This document shows, piece after piece, positions 32,116 to 41,506 of a stretch of 64,000 bases of DNA. How positions within the stretch are numbered: the first letter of the stretch is position 1; every line of letters begins with the position of its first letter. The translations under genes and the position numbers were made by a program. The DNA is from DASQDN01 sp963825845. GTDB taxonomy: Bacteria > Acidobacteriota > Terriglobia > Bryobacterales > Bryobacteraceae. The notes under the pieces are model-generated. The model saw nothing but the letters and a program-made list of their open reading frames with translations. It had not been told where the DNA came from and searched no databases. The stretch is from the NCBI GenBank assembly GCA_963825845.1, contig CAWGVL010000065.1:288280-352279 (forward strand), written 5' to 3'.

Positions 32116-33084
32116 ATGCGATCTCGCGTGATCATGGTGCTCGCCATCGTGGCGGTCGTCCTCGGCGGCGTCCTGCTGGTGCCGGCCGCGTACGCCCGGC
32201 TCGCCGGCGACGGCGCCGGCGCCGGCTGCGGCGAAGCGCCGGCGGCCGCGTCGCCGCGCCCGCGCCCATCGCCGCCGCCGCCGCCGACGCTGGCGGCCGG
32301 CCCGGTCTCGGTGGACGTCGAGGGCGATTCTTCTCGTGGGCCCTGCTGGACCGCACGACCGGCAAGATCTCCGGGTCGACCAACATGACCGCGACCAGCT
32401 CCACCGAGTCGATGATCAAGGCCTGGATCGTCTCGGACTACCTGCGCGCAGCTCGGCGACAAGGAGCCGCCGGCCGCGCTGCAGAGCCAGGCCACGACCG
32501 CCATCCGGGACAGCAACGACGACGCGGCCGACAAGGCCTGTACCGCGGCGGACAGCGGCGGCGGCAGCCGCCGGTGATCCGGCGGATGATCAGCATCTGC
32601 GGGCTGACCGACACCAAGCGGGCGACCGGCCGGGCTACGGCGGCTGGTGGAGCTTCACCCGGATCTCGGCCCGGGACGCCGTCCGGCTGGGCGAGTGCAT
32701 CAAGGACGGCACGGCCGCCGGCCCGAAGTGGACCCCGTGGGTGCTCGACGAGATGACCAAGGTCCGCGGCAGCACCGCCGCCAAGGACCAGCAGCCGACG
32801 TCGGCGGCGGCCGGTGGGGCATCATCGACGGCCTGCCCAAGGATCATCAGGCCAGGGCCCGGTCAGCATCAAGAACGGCTGGACCCTGATCAACGCTGAC
32901 GGCAACTGGCACGTCAACTGCCTCGCCGTCACCGACAAGTGGGTGCTCGCCGTGCTGATGCGCTACCCGGCCGAACGCGGCCTCGACTACGGCGCGAAGG
33001 TCTGCGCCAGCGTGGCCAGCCAACTGGTCACCCCGCAGCCGGGCGCCGCCCTCAAGGTGCCGCAGCAGCTGGTCGGAAGGCTGA
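32116..33084 (+). CDS. Exported serine hydrolase of beta-lactamase/PBP fold, copy 1
   Basis: This exported or membrane-anchored protein is of about 320 residues. ATG 32116 begins a hydrophobic leader (RVIMVLAIVAVVLGGVLLVP) and then a Pro-rich linker. The enzyme-like domain has SMIKAWIVSDYLR, which fits the SxxK motif; DSNDDAADK in the place of SDN; and IKNGW in the place of KTG. These are the three active-site motifs of serine beta-lactamases and transpeptidases, with Asn replacing Thr in the third. The likely stop is TGA 33082-33084, sharing a base with the next ATG, after one extra base near 33,075. Breaks also lie near 32,325, 32,445, 32,540, 32,630, 32,805 and 32,855. Substrate unknown. 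Confidence 0.65.
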
Positions 33085-34037
33085 TGGCCGGCAGCCGCGG
33101 GCCGGCCGCCGCCGCCGCGCCGCAGGCCTCCCCGCTGCGGCTGTTCGCCGTCGCGGCCGTCCTGCTCGGCGCTGGTGCTGGCCGCGCTGCGGCTGGTGCC
33201 CGGCTCGCCGTTCGCGTCGGCCGCCGCCGCCAAGCTGGGGCGAGCCGGCCGGCCCGCGGTCCGACCGGCGCGCGACCGCCGCAGCGGCCGAGCCGGCCGA
33301 CCCGACCGTCGCCGAGCCCCAGCCCTCGCTGGCGCCGCTGCCGTCGCGGCCAAGGACGTCGACCTCGACATCGACGGGCTGGTGGTCCTGGGCGATGCTG
33401 GACACGCCGGACCGGCAAGATCATCGGCTCGAAGAACATGGGCGAGACCAACACCACCGCCTCGATGATCAAGGCCTGGATCGTGGCCGACTACCTGCGC
33501 CGCTCGGCCGAGGCCGGCCAGACGCCCGAGCGACGCGAAGATGGCCGACGCTCACGCACCATGATCCGGGACAGCGACAACGACCCGCGCCAGCAGTTCT
33601 AAAGGCGGTCGGCCGGACCGCCTCGATCAAGCGGCTGATCTCCATCTGCAAGCTGACCGACAGCAGCGTCGCCCCCGACAAGGGCTTGGAGCAACACGCG
33701 GCTCTCCCCCCGGGACACCGCCCGGCTCGGCGCCTGCATCGCCGACGGCCGCGCCGCCGGCCCGAAGTGGACCAAGTGGCTGCTCAACGAGATGCGCTGG
33801 TCCGCGGCGCCGGCGACTTCGGCATCCGCAAGGCCTTCCCGGCCGCCGAGCAGAAGAGATCGCCATCAAGAACGGCTGGATCGACCGGACCAGGGAGCAG
33901 GAGATGCACATCAACTGCCTGGCCATCGGCGACACCTGGACGATGGGCGTGATGGTCCGCTACCCGATCGACATGGGCTACGACTACGGCATGAAGAACT
34001 GCGAGAAGATCACCGAGGCGCTGCTGGCCGGATCTGA
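33084..34037 (+). CDS. Exported serine hydrolase of beta-lactamase/PBP fold, copy 2
   Basis: This tandem paralogue of the preceding gene starts at ATG 33084 (MAGSRGPAAAAAPQASPLRL) with a hydrophobic segment LRLFAVAAVLLGALVLAAL and an Ala/Pro linker. The domain repeats the same plan: GKIIGSKNMGETNTTASMIK, with SMIK as SxxK, AWIVADYLRRS, DSDNDPA as a canonical SDN, and IKNGWIDR as the KTG-like motif. The C-terminal DTWTMGVMVRYPIDMGYDYG matches copy 1's VLAVLMRYP region. Stop is about 34,037. Breaks lie near 33,170, 33,250, 33,395, 33,410, 33,530, 33,590, 33,690, 33,800 and 33,860. It could be a peptidoglycan-active enzyme or a non-catalytic sensor. Confidence 0.65.
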
Positions 34038-34063
34038 CCGACGCCTGGCCGCCGTCTCGGTCC

Positions 34064-34091
34064 CGGCCGGCGATCAGCCGCTCGCCGGCTG
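34064..34091. terminator. Bidirectional hairpin between convergent genes
   Basis: An 8-base perfect stem gccggcga/tcgccggc (34,066-34,073 and 34,082-34,089), extendable by further pairs, with loop tcagccgc. It lies between the stop of hydrolase copy 2 (plus) and the stop of mqnA (minus), so it can serve both. Confidence 0.55.
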
Positions 34092-34108
34092 GCAGCGGCC
34101 CGCGGTGC

Positions 34109-34960
34109 TCAGCCGGCGAAGAACTCCGGGCCGCCGTGCGGCAGCGCCGGGGCCGCGCCGAGCGCGGCGGCCCGCCGGGCGAACTCGCGCAGCCCGGCGA
34201 CCTGCCGCTCGCCGAGGGAGAAGTCCAGGGTCCGGAAGTACGTGGCCAGGGTCGCGGCGTCGAACGGCTCCCAGCGGGCGGCCGCCTCGGCCACCTGGTC
34301 CAGCTCGGCCAGGCAGAGGTCCCGCGAGCGCAGGAACGCCTCGTGCACCTCCTTGACCAGGCCCGGGTGGGCGGCGGCGAAGTCGCGGCGGACCGCCCAG
34401 ACGGCGAAGACCATCGGCAGGCCGGTCCACTCCCGCCACGCCTGCCCGAGGTCGGTGACCTCAGGCCCCGCTGCGGCGCCTCGTAGTAGCGCCCGCAGCG
34501 CCACGTCCCCGATCAGCACCCCGGCGTCGGCCTCCAGCAGCATCTGGGTCAGGTCCGGCGGGCAGCGGAAGTACTCCGGCCGGACGCCGTACTGCTCGGC
34601 GAGCAGCATCTGGGCCAGCAGCACCCCGGTCCGCGAGGTCGAGCCGAGCGCCACCCGGGCGCCGTCCAGCTCGGCCAGCGGGCCGGGTGGAGACCATGTT
34701 GACCGAGAGCACCGGCCCGTCGCTGCCCACCGCCAGGTCCGGCAGGAGCAGCAGCTCGTCGGCGTGCCGCAGGTACTCCACCAGCGAGATCGGGCCGATG
34801 TCGAGGTCGCCGGCGACCAGCGCCGCGCTCAGCCGGTCCGGCGAGTCCTTGTGCAGGTCGACGTCGAGCAGGGCGCCGGAGCGCATCAGCCCCCAGTAGA
34901 TCGGCAGGCAGTTCAGGAACTGGATGTGCCCGACCCGGGGGCGTGCGATGCGTCAGCCAT
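34109..34960 (-). CDS. mqnA: Chorismate dehydratase MqnA (futalosine pathway)
   Basis: This periplasmic-binding-protein-fold enzyme dehydrates chorismate to 3-enolpyruvyl-benzoate, the first step of the futalosine menaquinone route. It is about 283 residues from ATG 34960. Landmarks are VGHIQFLNCLPIYWGLMRSG, DSPDRLSAALVAGDLDIGPI and SLVEYLRHADELLLLPDLAV. The C-terminal two thirds (ALGSTSRTGVLLAQMLLAEQ, GVLIGDVALRALL, WREWTGLPMVFAVWAVRRDF, PHGGPEFFAG) are in one frame. Breaks lie near 34,935 and 34,685. Stop is TGA 34109-34111. Together with mqnC and mqnE it indicates the futalosine route. Confidence 0.9.
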
Positions 34961-36329
34961 GACCCGACCGTATCCCCGGCGTCCGGCTCCGGCTCGGCGG
35001 GCGGCCCGGAGTGGCCAAGCCCGCATCCGCTCGGGCTGCACGCCCCGGCTCGACGGCGCGGTCCGCAACGGCTGCGGCCGCGGTCGGCGACTCGGCGCGG
35101 CCGCACCCGGCCCGGCGCGACTCGGACCGGCACGAAGGCCAGCACCACCAGAGCCCGGCCACGCCGGCGCCGGCGATCAGCGGCCGGGGCGGAACCGCGA
35201 GCAGCGCCCCGCCGACCAGAAAGCCGGCCATCGAGCCGCCCTGCACCGCCGCGCCGTAGCTGGCGTACGCCCGGCCGCGCGACGCCTCCGGCACCCGGCG
35301 GCGATGAGCAGGTTGGCGAAGACGTTCTCGCCGCCGTTGGCCGCCCGCCGACCAGCCAGAGCGGCACCAGCAGAGCGCCGCCGGCACCGTCGCGGCGAGC
35401 AGCACCATCAGGCTGCACACGGCCAGGGTGACCAGCACCCCGCGACCAGCGCGCCGTCGTCGTCGAGCCGGCTGGCGAGTCGCGCGGCGAGCCAGGCTAC
35501 CGGGCAGCATGCCGGCCATCCAGGCGGCACTGACCAGGCCGTACGTGGTGGTCGAGCCGCCCAGCGTCTCCCGGATGAAGAAGACCTCGATCACGTTGAT
35601 GCCGCCGATCGCCGCGATCACCACGGCGGTGGTCACCACCATGACGAGCATCAGCGGGTCGTGGCGCAGCCGCCAGCGCCGTCCGCCGGGCTGCCGCGCC
35701 GCCCGAGCTGCCGGCCGCCGGGGCGGCCTGGCCAGCGGTCCGCGGCGGGCCGCCGGCCGCCGCGACGGGTCCGCAGCAGCAGGCCCGCGACCACGAGCGC
35801 CAGGTAGGTCCGGCATCGAGAAGCAGCGGTACGCGGGTGCCGAACTGCCCGACCAGCAGCCCGGCCAGCACCGGGCCGACGAGCGCGCCGAGCGAGACGG
35901 CGGTCTGACTGATCGCGCTGGCCCGCGGCAGGTCGGCCGGGCGGACCATCGCCGGCAGCAGCGCGGCGAGGCAGGGCTGGGTCACCGCGAGCCCGCAGGC
36001 CAGCAGGGCGACGAGCCCGACCACCAGGACCGGGTGCTCGGCGACGGCGAGGAGCGCGCAGATGGCGGCCTGGGCGAAGCCCGATGGTCGACCAGCAGGG
36101 TCCGACTGTCCACCCGGTCGGCGAGTCGACCGGCGAGCGGGGCGAGCAGCACCAGGGGCAGGGTGGCGGCGATCAGCAGGCCCGACACGGCCAGCCCGCC
36201 GGCGCCGGCAGGCCTGCAGGGCCAGCGCCAGCGCGGTGGCGGCGAGGAAGTCGCCGCAGATCGTGATGCCTCGGCGGTGGCGGCGAGCCAGACGTCGGGC
36301 CAGCGCGACTCGACAGATGTGAAGGACAT
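34953..36329 (-). CDS. MFS transporter (probable multidrug exporter)
   Basis: This is a major-facilitator protein of about 450 residues and probably 12 helices. The start is ATG 36329 (MSFTSVESRWPDVWLAATA) or GTG 36350. Landmarks are GLLIAATLPLVLLAPLAGRL followed by ADRVDSRTL (the A-loop motif GRLADR between helices 2 and 3), LLACGLAVTQPCLAALLPAM, ASAISQTAVSLGALVGPVLA and TTTYGLVSAAWMAGMLPGSL. The end is poorly defined because of breaks near 36,260, 36,205, 36,085, 35,810, 35,690, 35,500, 35,445, 35,360, 35,300 and 35,170; the stop at 34953 would overlap mqnA by a few bases. The ArsR-type gene upstream and the operator over its start suggest inducible efflux. Confidence 0.7.
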
Positions 36330-36350
36330 ACTTCGAAAATAATCCTTCAC
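36319..36350 (-). promoter_or_regulatory. Palindromic operator over the MFS start codon
   Basis: Perfect 8-base arms gtgaagga (36,319-36,326) and tccttcac (36,343-36,350) flank a centre containing ttcgaa, giving a 32-base palindrome-like element. It is strikingly A/T-rich for this genome, covers the start of the MFS gene, and sits 22 bases after the regulator gene, as expected for an ArsR-family binding site. Confidence 0.6.
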
Positions 36351-36371
36351 AACTGATCGAGCAACCCCCGC

Positions 36372-36955
36372 CTACGCCAGCGGCACGGTCCGGTACTGCA
36401 CGGCGACGGTGCGTGCCCCCGCCGGCGGATCAGCCTGCCGGTGCCGCGCGTGGTACGGCTGGAGCAGCGCCATCACCGCCTCGTTCAACCCGGCCAACTC
36501 CTCGGCGGTGAGCAGCAGCAGCGTGTCGGTGAACAGGGCCGTGTCGTACCACTCGGGCGGCTCGTCCCCGGCGCGCCGCAACCAGTCCCGGGTCCGCTCC
36601 ATGGCCCGGACCGCGTGCGCCTCCACCAGCGCCTGCTCGGCCGCACGCGCCTCAGGCCCGGCATCACGGCCCGCGTCGACCAGCACACTGAAGTCGACAC
36701 CCGCCACAGCCGCTCGCGCGCGTCCCCCCGGCTCGGCGCCTGCTCGACCAGGCCGAACTTCGCCAGCGCCCGCAGGTGGTAACTGGTCGCGCTCGGCGAC
36801 AGCCCAACGATCTCGGCGCACTCGGTGGCGGTCGCACCGCCCTCGCGACTACCCAGGTATTCCATGATCGCGATCCGGGCCGGATGAGCCAGCGCCCGCA
36901 TCACCTGCGGGTCGCTGATCGTCATCCGACGCGTATCGGGGCGGGCCTCGGTCAT
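36372..36955 (-). CDS. ArsR-family winged-helix transcriptional regulator
   Basis: This DNA-binding regulator of about 194 residues starts at ATG 36955 (MTEARPDTRRMTISDPQVMR). The winged-helix domain reads ALAHPARIAIMEYLGSREGG, TATECAEIVGLSPSATSYHL (recognition helix) and RALAKFGLVEQAPSRG. A helical C-terminal half includes RAMERTRDWLRRAGDEPPEW and FTDTLLLLTAEELAGLNEAV and ends QYRTVPLA at TAG 36372-36374. The metal-binding ELCVCDL box of classical ArsR is absent, so the signal is probably a small organic molecule. A break lies near 36,655-36,735. It probably represses the MFS gene downstream through the palindrome at 36,319. Confidence 0.8.
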
Positions 36956-37411
36956 GAGCCCATGATCCCGGCAGGTCCCCAACCTGCCATCACCCCCCGT
37001 CCCGCGCCGAGCGCAACGCGCTGCGCCCACGGCGCTGACTTCGGGCGAGCGGCGGGCTGGACGCGTGGGCACGGCTCGGCGGACTCCGCGTGGCCTAATC
37101 CGCGCGGCGGACTCGGCGTGGCGGACTCGGCGTGGCTGACTGGCTTGGCGTCTCAATGGCCGGGCGGCGCGGCCGCGCGGCGACGTGGCGACCCGGCGGG
37201 CGCGGGCGGCGGGAGCGGTGCGGGAGCCGGAGCGGGAACGGCCGGGAGCCGGAGCGGGAGCGGCCGGGAGCCGGAGCGGGAGCGGCGCGGGAGCCGGAGC
37301 GGAGCGGCGCGGGAGCCAGCGCGGGAGCCGGCAGCTCATATGTCGACAAAATGCTTCGGGCTGCTGATCTGGACGACTAAAAGTGTCGTACACCTGTTCT
37401 ATTCTGTTTTC
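36956..37411. other. Repeat-rich intergenic region between regulator and DUF222 gene
   Basis: This 456-base gap has no convincing gene. The left part is ordinary GC-rich sequence, the middle is made of short tandem repeats (separate entry), and the last 70 bases turn A/T-rich (acaaaatgctt, ctattctgttttc), which is probably the promoter of the plus-strand DUF222/HNH gene. A TATTCT resembling a -10 box lies about 12 bases before its ATG. Confidence 0.5.
37070..37335. repeat. Short tandem repeats of gggagccgg and ggactcggcgtgg units
   Basis: From 37,070 to 37,145 units like cggcggactcggcgtgg recur about four times. From about 37,205 to 37,335 a unit of 16-20 bases, cgggagccggagcgggag with variants, recurs six or seven times. 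Open frames through it (REPERERPGAGAGA) are products of the repeat, not protein evidence. Confidence 0.8.
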
Positions 37412-38663
37412 ATGTTGGAGGCGTTGGCGCAGGTGGGCGGGGCCGTCGACGACTGCGCCGAGACCGCGCTCTGGGGGCTCTCCGATGACGAGCTGCTTGC
37501 TTCTCTCGACGCGACTCAGGTGTTGGCGCAGCGGTTGGCCGCCGTTCAGCTCGGCCTGGTGCGCGAGTTGGACGGTCGCGGGGTGGCGGTCGCCCAGGGC
37601 GCCTCGTCCACCGCCGTCTGGCTGCGGGAGCGGCTCCGGCTCTCGGGTCGCACCGCGCGCCAGCTGGTCCAGCTCGCCGCCACCATCGACGCCGCCCCAC
37701 CAGCGGTGCGCGACGCGCTGCTCAGCGGTGCCATCACCGTCGAGCAGGGTCGGGTGGTGGCGGAGACGATCGCCGCCCTCCCGGTCGAGGCCGGTCCCGA
37801 GGTGGCGGACAAGGCCACCCAACTGCTGATCACCTGGGCCGACCGTTTCGATCCGACAATCCTCAGCCGGCTCGGCGAGCGCGTCCTCACGCACGTCGCA
37901 CCCGGAGCTGGCCGACCAGGCTGAGCTGAAGGCTCTGGAGCGGGCCACCGAGCGGGCCGAGGCCCGCCGGCACGTCACCCTCTCCGAGCAGCAGAACGGT
38001 CAGGTACGCCTCAGCGGCAACCTCGACACCGAAACCGCGAGCCTGCTGCGCGAGGCGATCGATCCGCTCTGCGCCCCGGCCGGTGAGCACGACGACCGCA
38101 GTCCTGGTCAGCGCCGCGCCGACGCGTTGGGCGAGGTCTGTCGGCTGGCGCTACGCACCGGTCAGCTGCCCGACAACGGCGGCGACCGGCCTCAGCTGGT
38201 GGTGACCGTGTCGCTGGACGAGCTGGTCAACGGCGTACGCGCCGGAACACTGGAAACCGGCACGCGCCTCACGCCCGGTGCGGTCCGCCGGCTGGCCTGC
38301 GACGCGGGCGTGCTGCCAGTCGTGCTGGGCGGCAACAGTCAGGTTCTCGACGTCGGGCGCCAGCGCCGGCTCTTCACCGGCCCGTTGCGGCGCGCGCTGG
38401 TCCTGCGGGACGGCGGTTGCGCCTTTCCTGGTTGTGATCGGCCGCCGCGATGGTGCGACGGTCACCACATCCGACACTGGGCCGACGGTGGGGTGACGGC
38501 GCTGGGCAATGCGGTGCTGCTCTGCGGCTACCACCACCGGTTCATCCACCGCGGCGACTGGACGGTCCGCATCGCGGCCGACGGTCGGCCTGAATTCCTC
38601 CCGCCCAGCTGGCTCGACCCGCTGCGCACCCCACGTCGCAACCTCTACCACCTGCGCTGCTGA
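37412..38663 (+). CDS. DUF222 / HNH endonuclease-domain protein (REP13E12-like)
   Basis: This is a protein of about 416 residues from ATG 37412 (MLEALAQVGGAVDDCAETAL). The N-terminal DUF222 region (LDATQVLAQRLAAVQLGLVR, LRLSGRTARQLVQLAATIDA, GAITVEQGRVVAETIAAL) is followed by a C-terminal HNH nuclease domain: GGCAFPGCDRPPRWCDGHHI, RHWADGGVTALGNAVLLCGY and HHRFIHRGDW, with both CxxC-like zinc pairs and the catalytic His. It ends RRNLYHLRC at TGA 38661-38663. Only one frame break (near 37,905). This family occurs in many scattered copies in actinobacterial genomes, often near repeats as here; its role is unknown. Confidence 0.88.
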
Positions 38664-39237
38664 TGCCGCCAACCACCGCGCCACCCGCGCCACGCCGAAA
38701 AGCCACCGCCCAGCGGCGACGGACAGCCCAGCGACGACGCCGCGCGGTGCACGGCACGCCACCGGCACGGCCAGGCCCGCTCGCCGCGACCTGACCGATG
38801 CCACCGGGAGGCCACGGCATCGGCCACCACCGACCACCGCGCCGGTACTGTGGTGCCAGCAGCGTCAGCGGCGCAGCGGCAGCAGCTGCGGGAGCAGCCG
38901 CGTGTCCGGTGATCGACTCGGCTTCCTGGAAAGCGGGGCGTTGCACCAGCGGCAGACACCGCGACTTCATGAAAGCCGAGTCGATCAGCGTGCAGCGGCA
39001 GAGAAGCACAGCCCGAAACGAGACGTGATCCCCAGCGACCCGCCCGGCGACACGCCGACTCGGATGGGTGGTCGCGTCGGTAATTCGCTGGATGCGGACG
39101 GGCTGGGGAGCGTAGGGTTGCAGCCCGCTTGACGGCCGAGGTGAGCTGCACCGGAACGGACGTCTTCGCGCCGGGCGGCCGGCCATCCGCCCCCGGACAC
39201 GCGAGCGCGCAGCAGATGTGAACGATGGGACGTCAGC
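38664..39237. other. Intergenic region between DUF222 and helicase genes
   Basis: These 574 bases lack a supported gene. The longest open frames are low-complexity Arg/Ala/Pro readings of biased sequence. It contains the long inverted repeat listed next and, near its end, the promoter and leader of the helicase gene. Confidence 0.5.
38911..38986. repeat. Long inverted repeat, possible repetitive extragenic palindrome
   Basis: A 14-base arm gatcgactcggctt (38,911-38,924) is perfectly complementary to aagccgagtcgatc (38,973-38,986). The 48-base spacer contains smaller near-palindromes ttcctggaaa and ttcatgaaag. It looks like a foldable extragenic element, of the kind often repeated in Micromonosporaceae genomes. 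Confidence 0.55.
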
Positions 39238-41506
39238 ATGCCCGCACTTGACCTCGACACCGACCTCGACGCGGACCTGGCCGCCGAACGCGCACACCTC
39301 ACCACCTCTCGGGCGGCGCTAGCGTCGGATGCGGGAGCGGGCCGAGTCTCTCTTCGCCACCGGTGACCAGGTGGCCGGCGACGCGTACGCGGCGGAGACG
39401 CTCGGCCGCACCCTGGCCCGCCGGGTAGCCGAGCTGGCCGACGACCCGACCACGCCGCTCTTCTTCGGCCGCCTCGACTTCGCCGGCACCACGAACCACA
39501 GCAACCACCGACAGCAGCGCCACGAGACAACAGGACCGCCGAGGCCACGACCACCGACAGCAGGCACCACGACAACGGGAGCCACCAGACGGGACCGACC
39601 GACAGCGCGCCCGCGAACAGCGGCACCGCGACAGCGACACCGCGGACAGCGACACGCCGCACAGCCGCAGGCCCGCGAACGACCCGACCGCACCCGAGCA
39701 GCCAGCGGCGATCATCACGGGCGGCGGTATCACGTGGGGCGGCGGCACGTCACCGACGAGCGCGGCGAGCCGTTGGTGCTGGACTGGCGGGCGCCGGTCT
39801 CCCGGTCGTTCTACCGGGCCAGCGTGCGGGATCCGCAGGGGGTGGCGGTCCGGCGGCGGTTCGGGTTCAGCAACGGCGTGCTGACCAGCTTCGAGGATGA
39901 GCGGCTGGATCGGGGCGAAGAGCTCGGCACGACCAGTCGGATCCTCACCGCCGAGATCGAGCGTCCGCGCGTCGGGCCGATGCGGGACATCGTCGCCACG
40001 ATCCAGCCGGAGCAGGACGAGCTGGTCCGGGCTGACCTCGCCGACTCGATCTGTGTGCAGGGCGCGCCGGGTACGGGGAAGACGGCGGTGGGCCTGCACC
40101 GGGCCGCGTACCTGCTCTACCTGCACCGGGAGCGGTTGCGGCGGGCGGGTGTGCTGATCGTCGGGCCGAACCGGGCGTTCCTGTCGTACATCGCGGCGGT
40201 GCTGCCGGCGCTCGGCGAGGTCGAGGTCGAGCAGGCCACGGTGGAGGAGTTGATCTCCCGGGTGCCGGTCCGGGCGGTCGAGGCGCCGGCGGTGGCCGCG
40301 CTCAAACACGACGTACGGATGGCGAGCGTGCTGCGGCGCGCGGTGCAGGCGCAGATCGGCACGCCCGACCGAGTCGATCACCGTGTCGGACGGTTCGTTC
40401 CGCTGGCGGATCGGGCTGGAGCCGTTGCACCGGATCGTCGAGGAGACCCGCCGGGAGGGGCTGCCGTACGGCACGGGCCGGGAACGGGTCCGGGCGCGGG
40501 TGGTGAGCCTGCTGCAACGGCAGGCCGAGGCGCGGCGTGCGGAGTCGCCCAGCGATGCCTGGCTGCGTCGGATGAGCCGCTGCCGGCCGGTGCTCGACTT
40601 CCTGGACGCGGTCTGGCCGGCGCTCACCCCGGAAGGGCTGGTGCACGGCCTGTTCTCCGACCCGGACCGGCTCGCCGCCGCGGCGGACGGGCTGCTCAGC
40701 GACGACCGAGCAGGCGCTGCTCACCTGGGCGAAGCCGGCCCGCACCGCCGAAGGCGACCCGGTGGACCGCCGCCGACGCGGTGCTGATCGACGAGGCGAC
40801 CGGGCTGTTGGAGCGGCTCTCCGGGTTCGGGCACGTGGTGGTGGACGAGGCGCAGGACCTCTCCCCGATGCAGTGTCGGGCCATCGCCCGGCGCAGCGAG
40901 CACGGCTCGGTCACGCTCCTCGGCGACCTCGCCCAGGGCACCGCGCCGTGGGCGGCGACGGACTGGCGGGAGTCCCTCGCCCACCTGGGCAAGCCGGACG
41001 CGGTGGTGGTCCCGTTGACAGTCGGTTTCCGGGTGCCCGCCGCGGTCGTCGCGTTCGCGAACCTGCTGCTGCCGGCGCTCGCGGTGGACGTACCGCCGGC
41101 CGAGTCGCTGCGTCACGACGGCGGCCTGGACGTGCGTGCGGTGACCGACCTGACCGCGGCGACGGTGGCCGAGGTGCGCGCGGCGCTCGCGCACGACGGC
41201 TCGGTCGGTGTGATCGCCGCGGACGACGCGGTCGACGGGCTGCGCGCGGCGCTGGCCGAGGCCGGCGTCGCGACCGCGACCGCCGACGACGTGGCGGCCG
41301 CGGAGCGGGTCACCGTGGTGCCGGCGACGCTGGTCAAGGGCCTGGAGTACGACCACGTGGTGGTGGTCGAGCCGGCCGCGATCGTCGCGGCCGAGCCGCG
41401 CGGGCTGCACCGGCTGTACGTGGTGCTCACCCGGGCGGTGTCCCGGCTGGCGGTGCTGCACGTCGCGCCGCTGCCCGCCCCGCTCGTGGCCGGGTCAGCC
41501 GGCTGA
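39238..41506 (+). CDS. HelD/HelR-type superfamily 1 helicase-like ATPase
   Basis: This UvrD-like ATPase belongs to the HelD group, proteins that bind RNA polymerase and release it from DNA or from rifamycins. It is about 755 residues from ATG 39238 (MPALDLDTDLDADLAAERAH). It has an N-terminal coiled-coil-like arm, then VLDWRAPVSRSFYRASVRDP, Walker A in CVQGAPGTGKTAVGLHRAAY (about 40,060-40,100), Walker B in GHVVVDEAQDLSPMQCRAIA, SVTLLGDLAQGTAPWAATDW, and the C-terminal EYDHVVVVEP and LYVVLTRAVSRLAVLHV. A charged, Gln/Arg/Asp-rich linker of about 70 residues sits at 39,490-39,715. Breaks lie near 39,325, 39,520, 39,700, 40,375, 40,710 and 40,755. Confidence 0.85.
41495..41506. terminator. 12-base palindrome made of two convergent stop codons
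   Basis: The sequence tcagccggctga is a perfect palindrome. Its right end is the TGA stop of the helicase (plus) and its left end is the TGA stop of the next gene (minus). The two genes overlap by 12 bases. Whether it stops transcription is unproven; as a hairpin it would be short. Confidence 0.5.

Noticed and set aside
38542..39297. Minus-strand protein in the gap before the helicase
   Set aside because: The translation is low-complexity, runs through the long inverted repeat and overlaps the end of the DUF222/HNH gene; no domain is recognisable.
39490..39720. Mobile element inserted in the helicase gene
   Set aside because: No terminal repeats, target duplication or transposase; the frame stays open and the conserved helicase sequence resumes directly, so a low-complexity linker is more likely.
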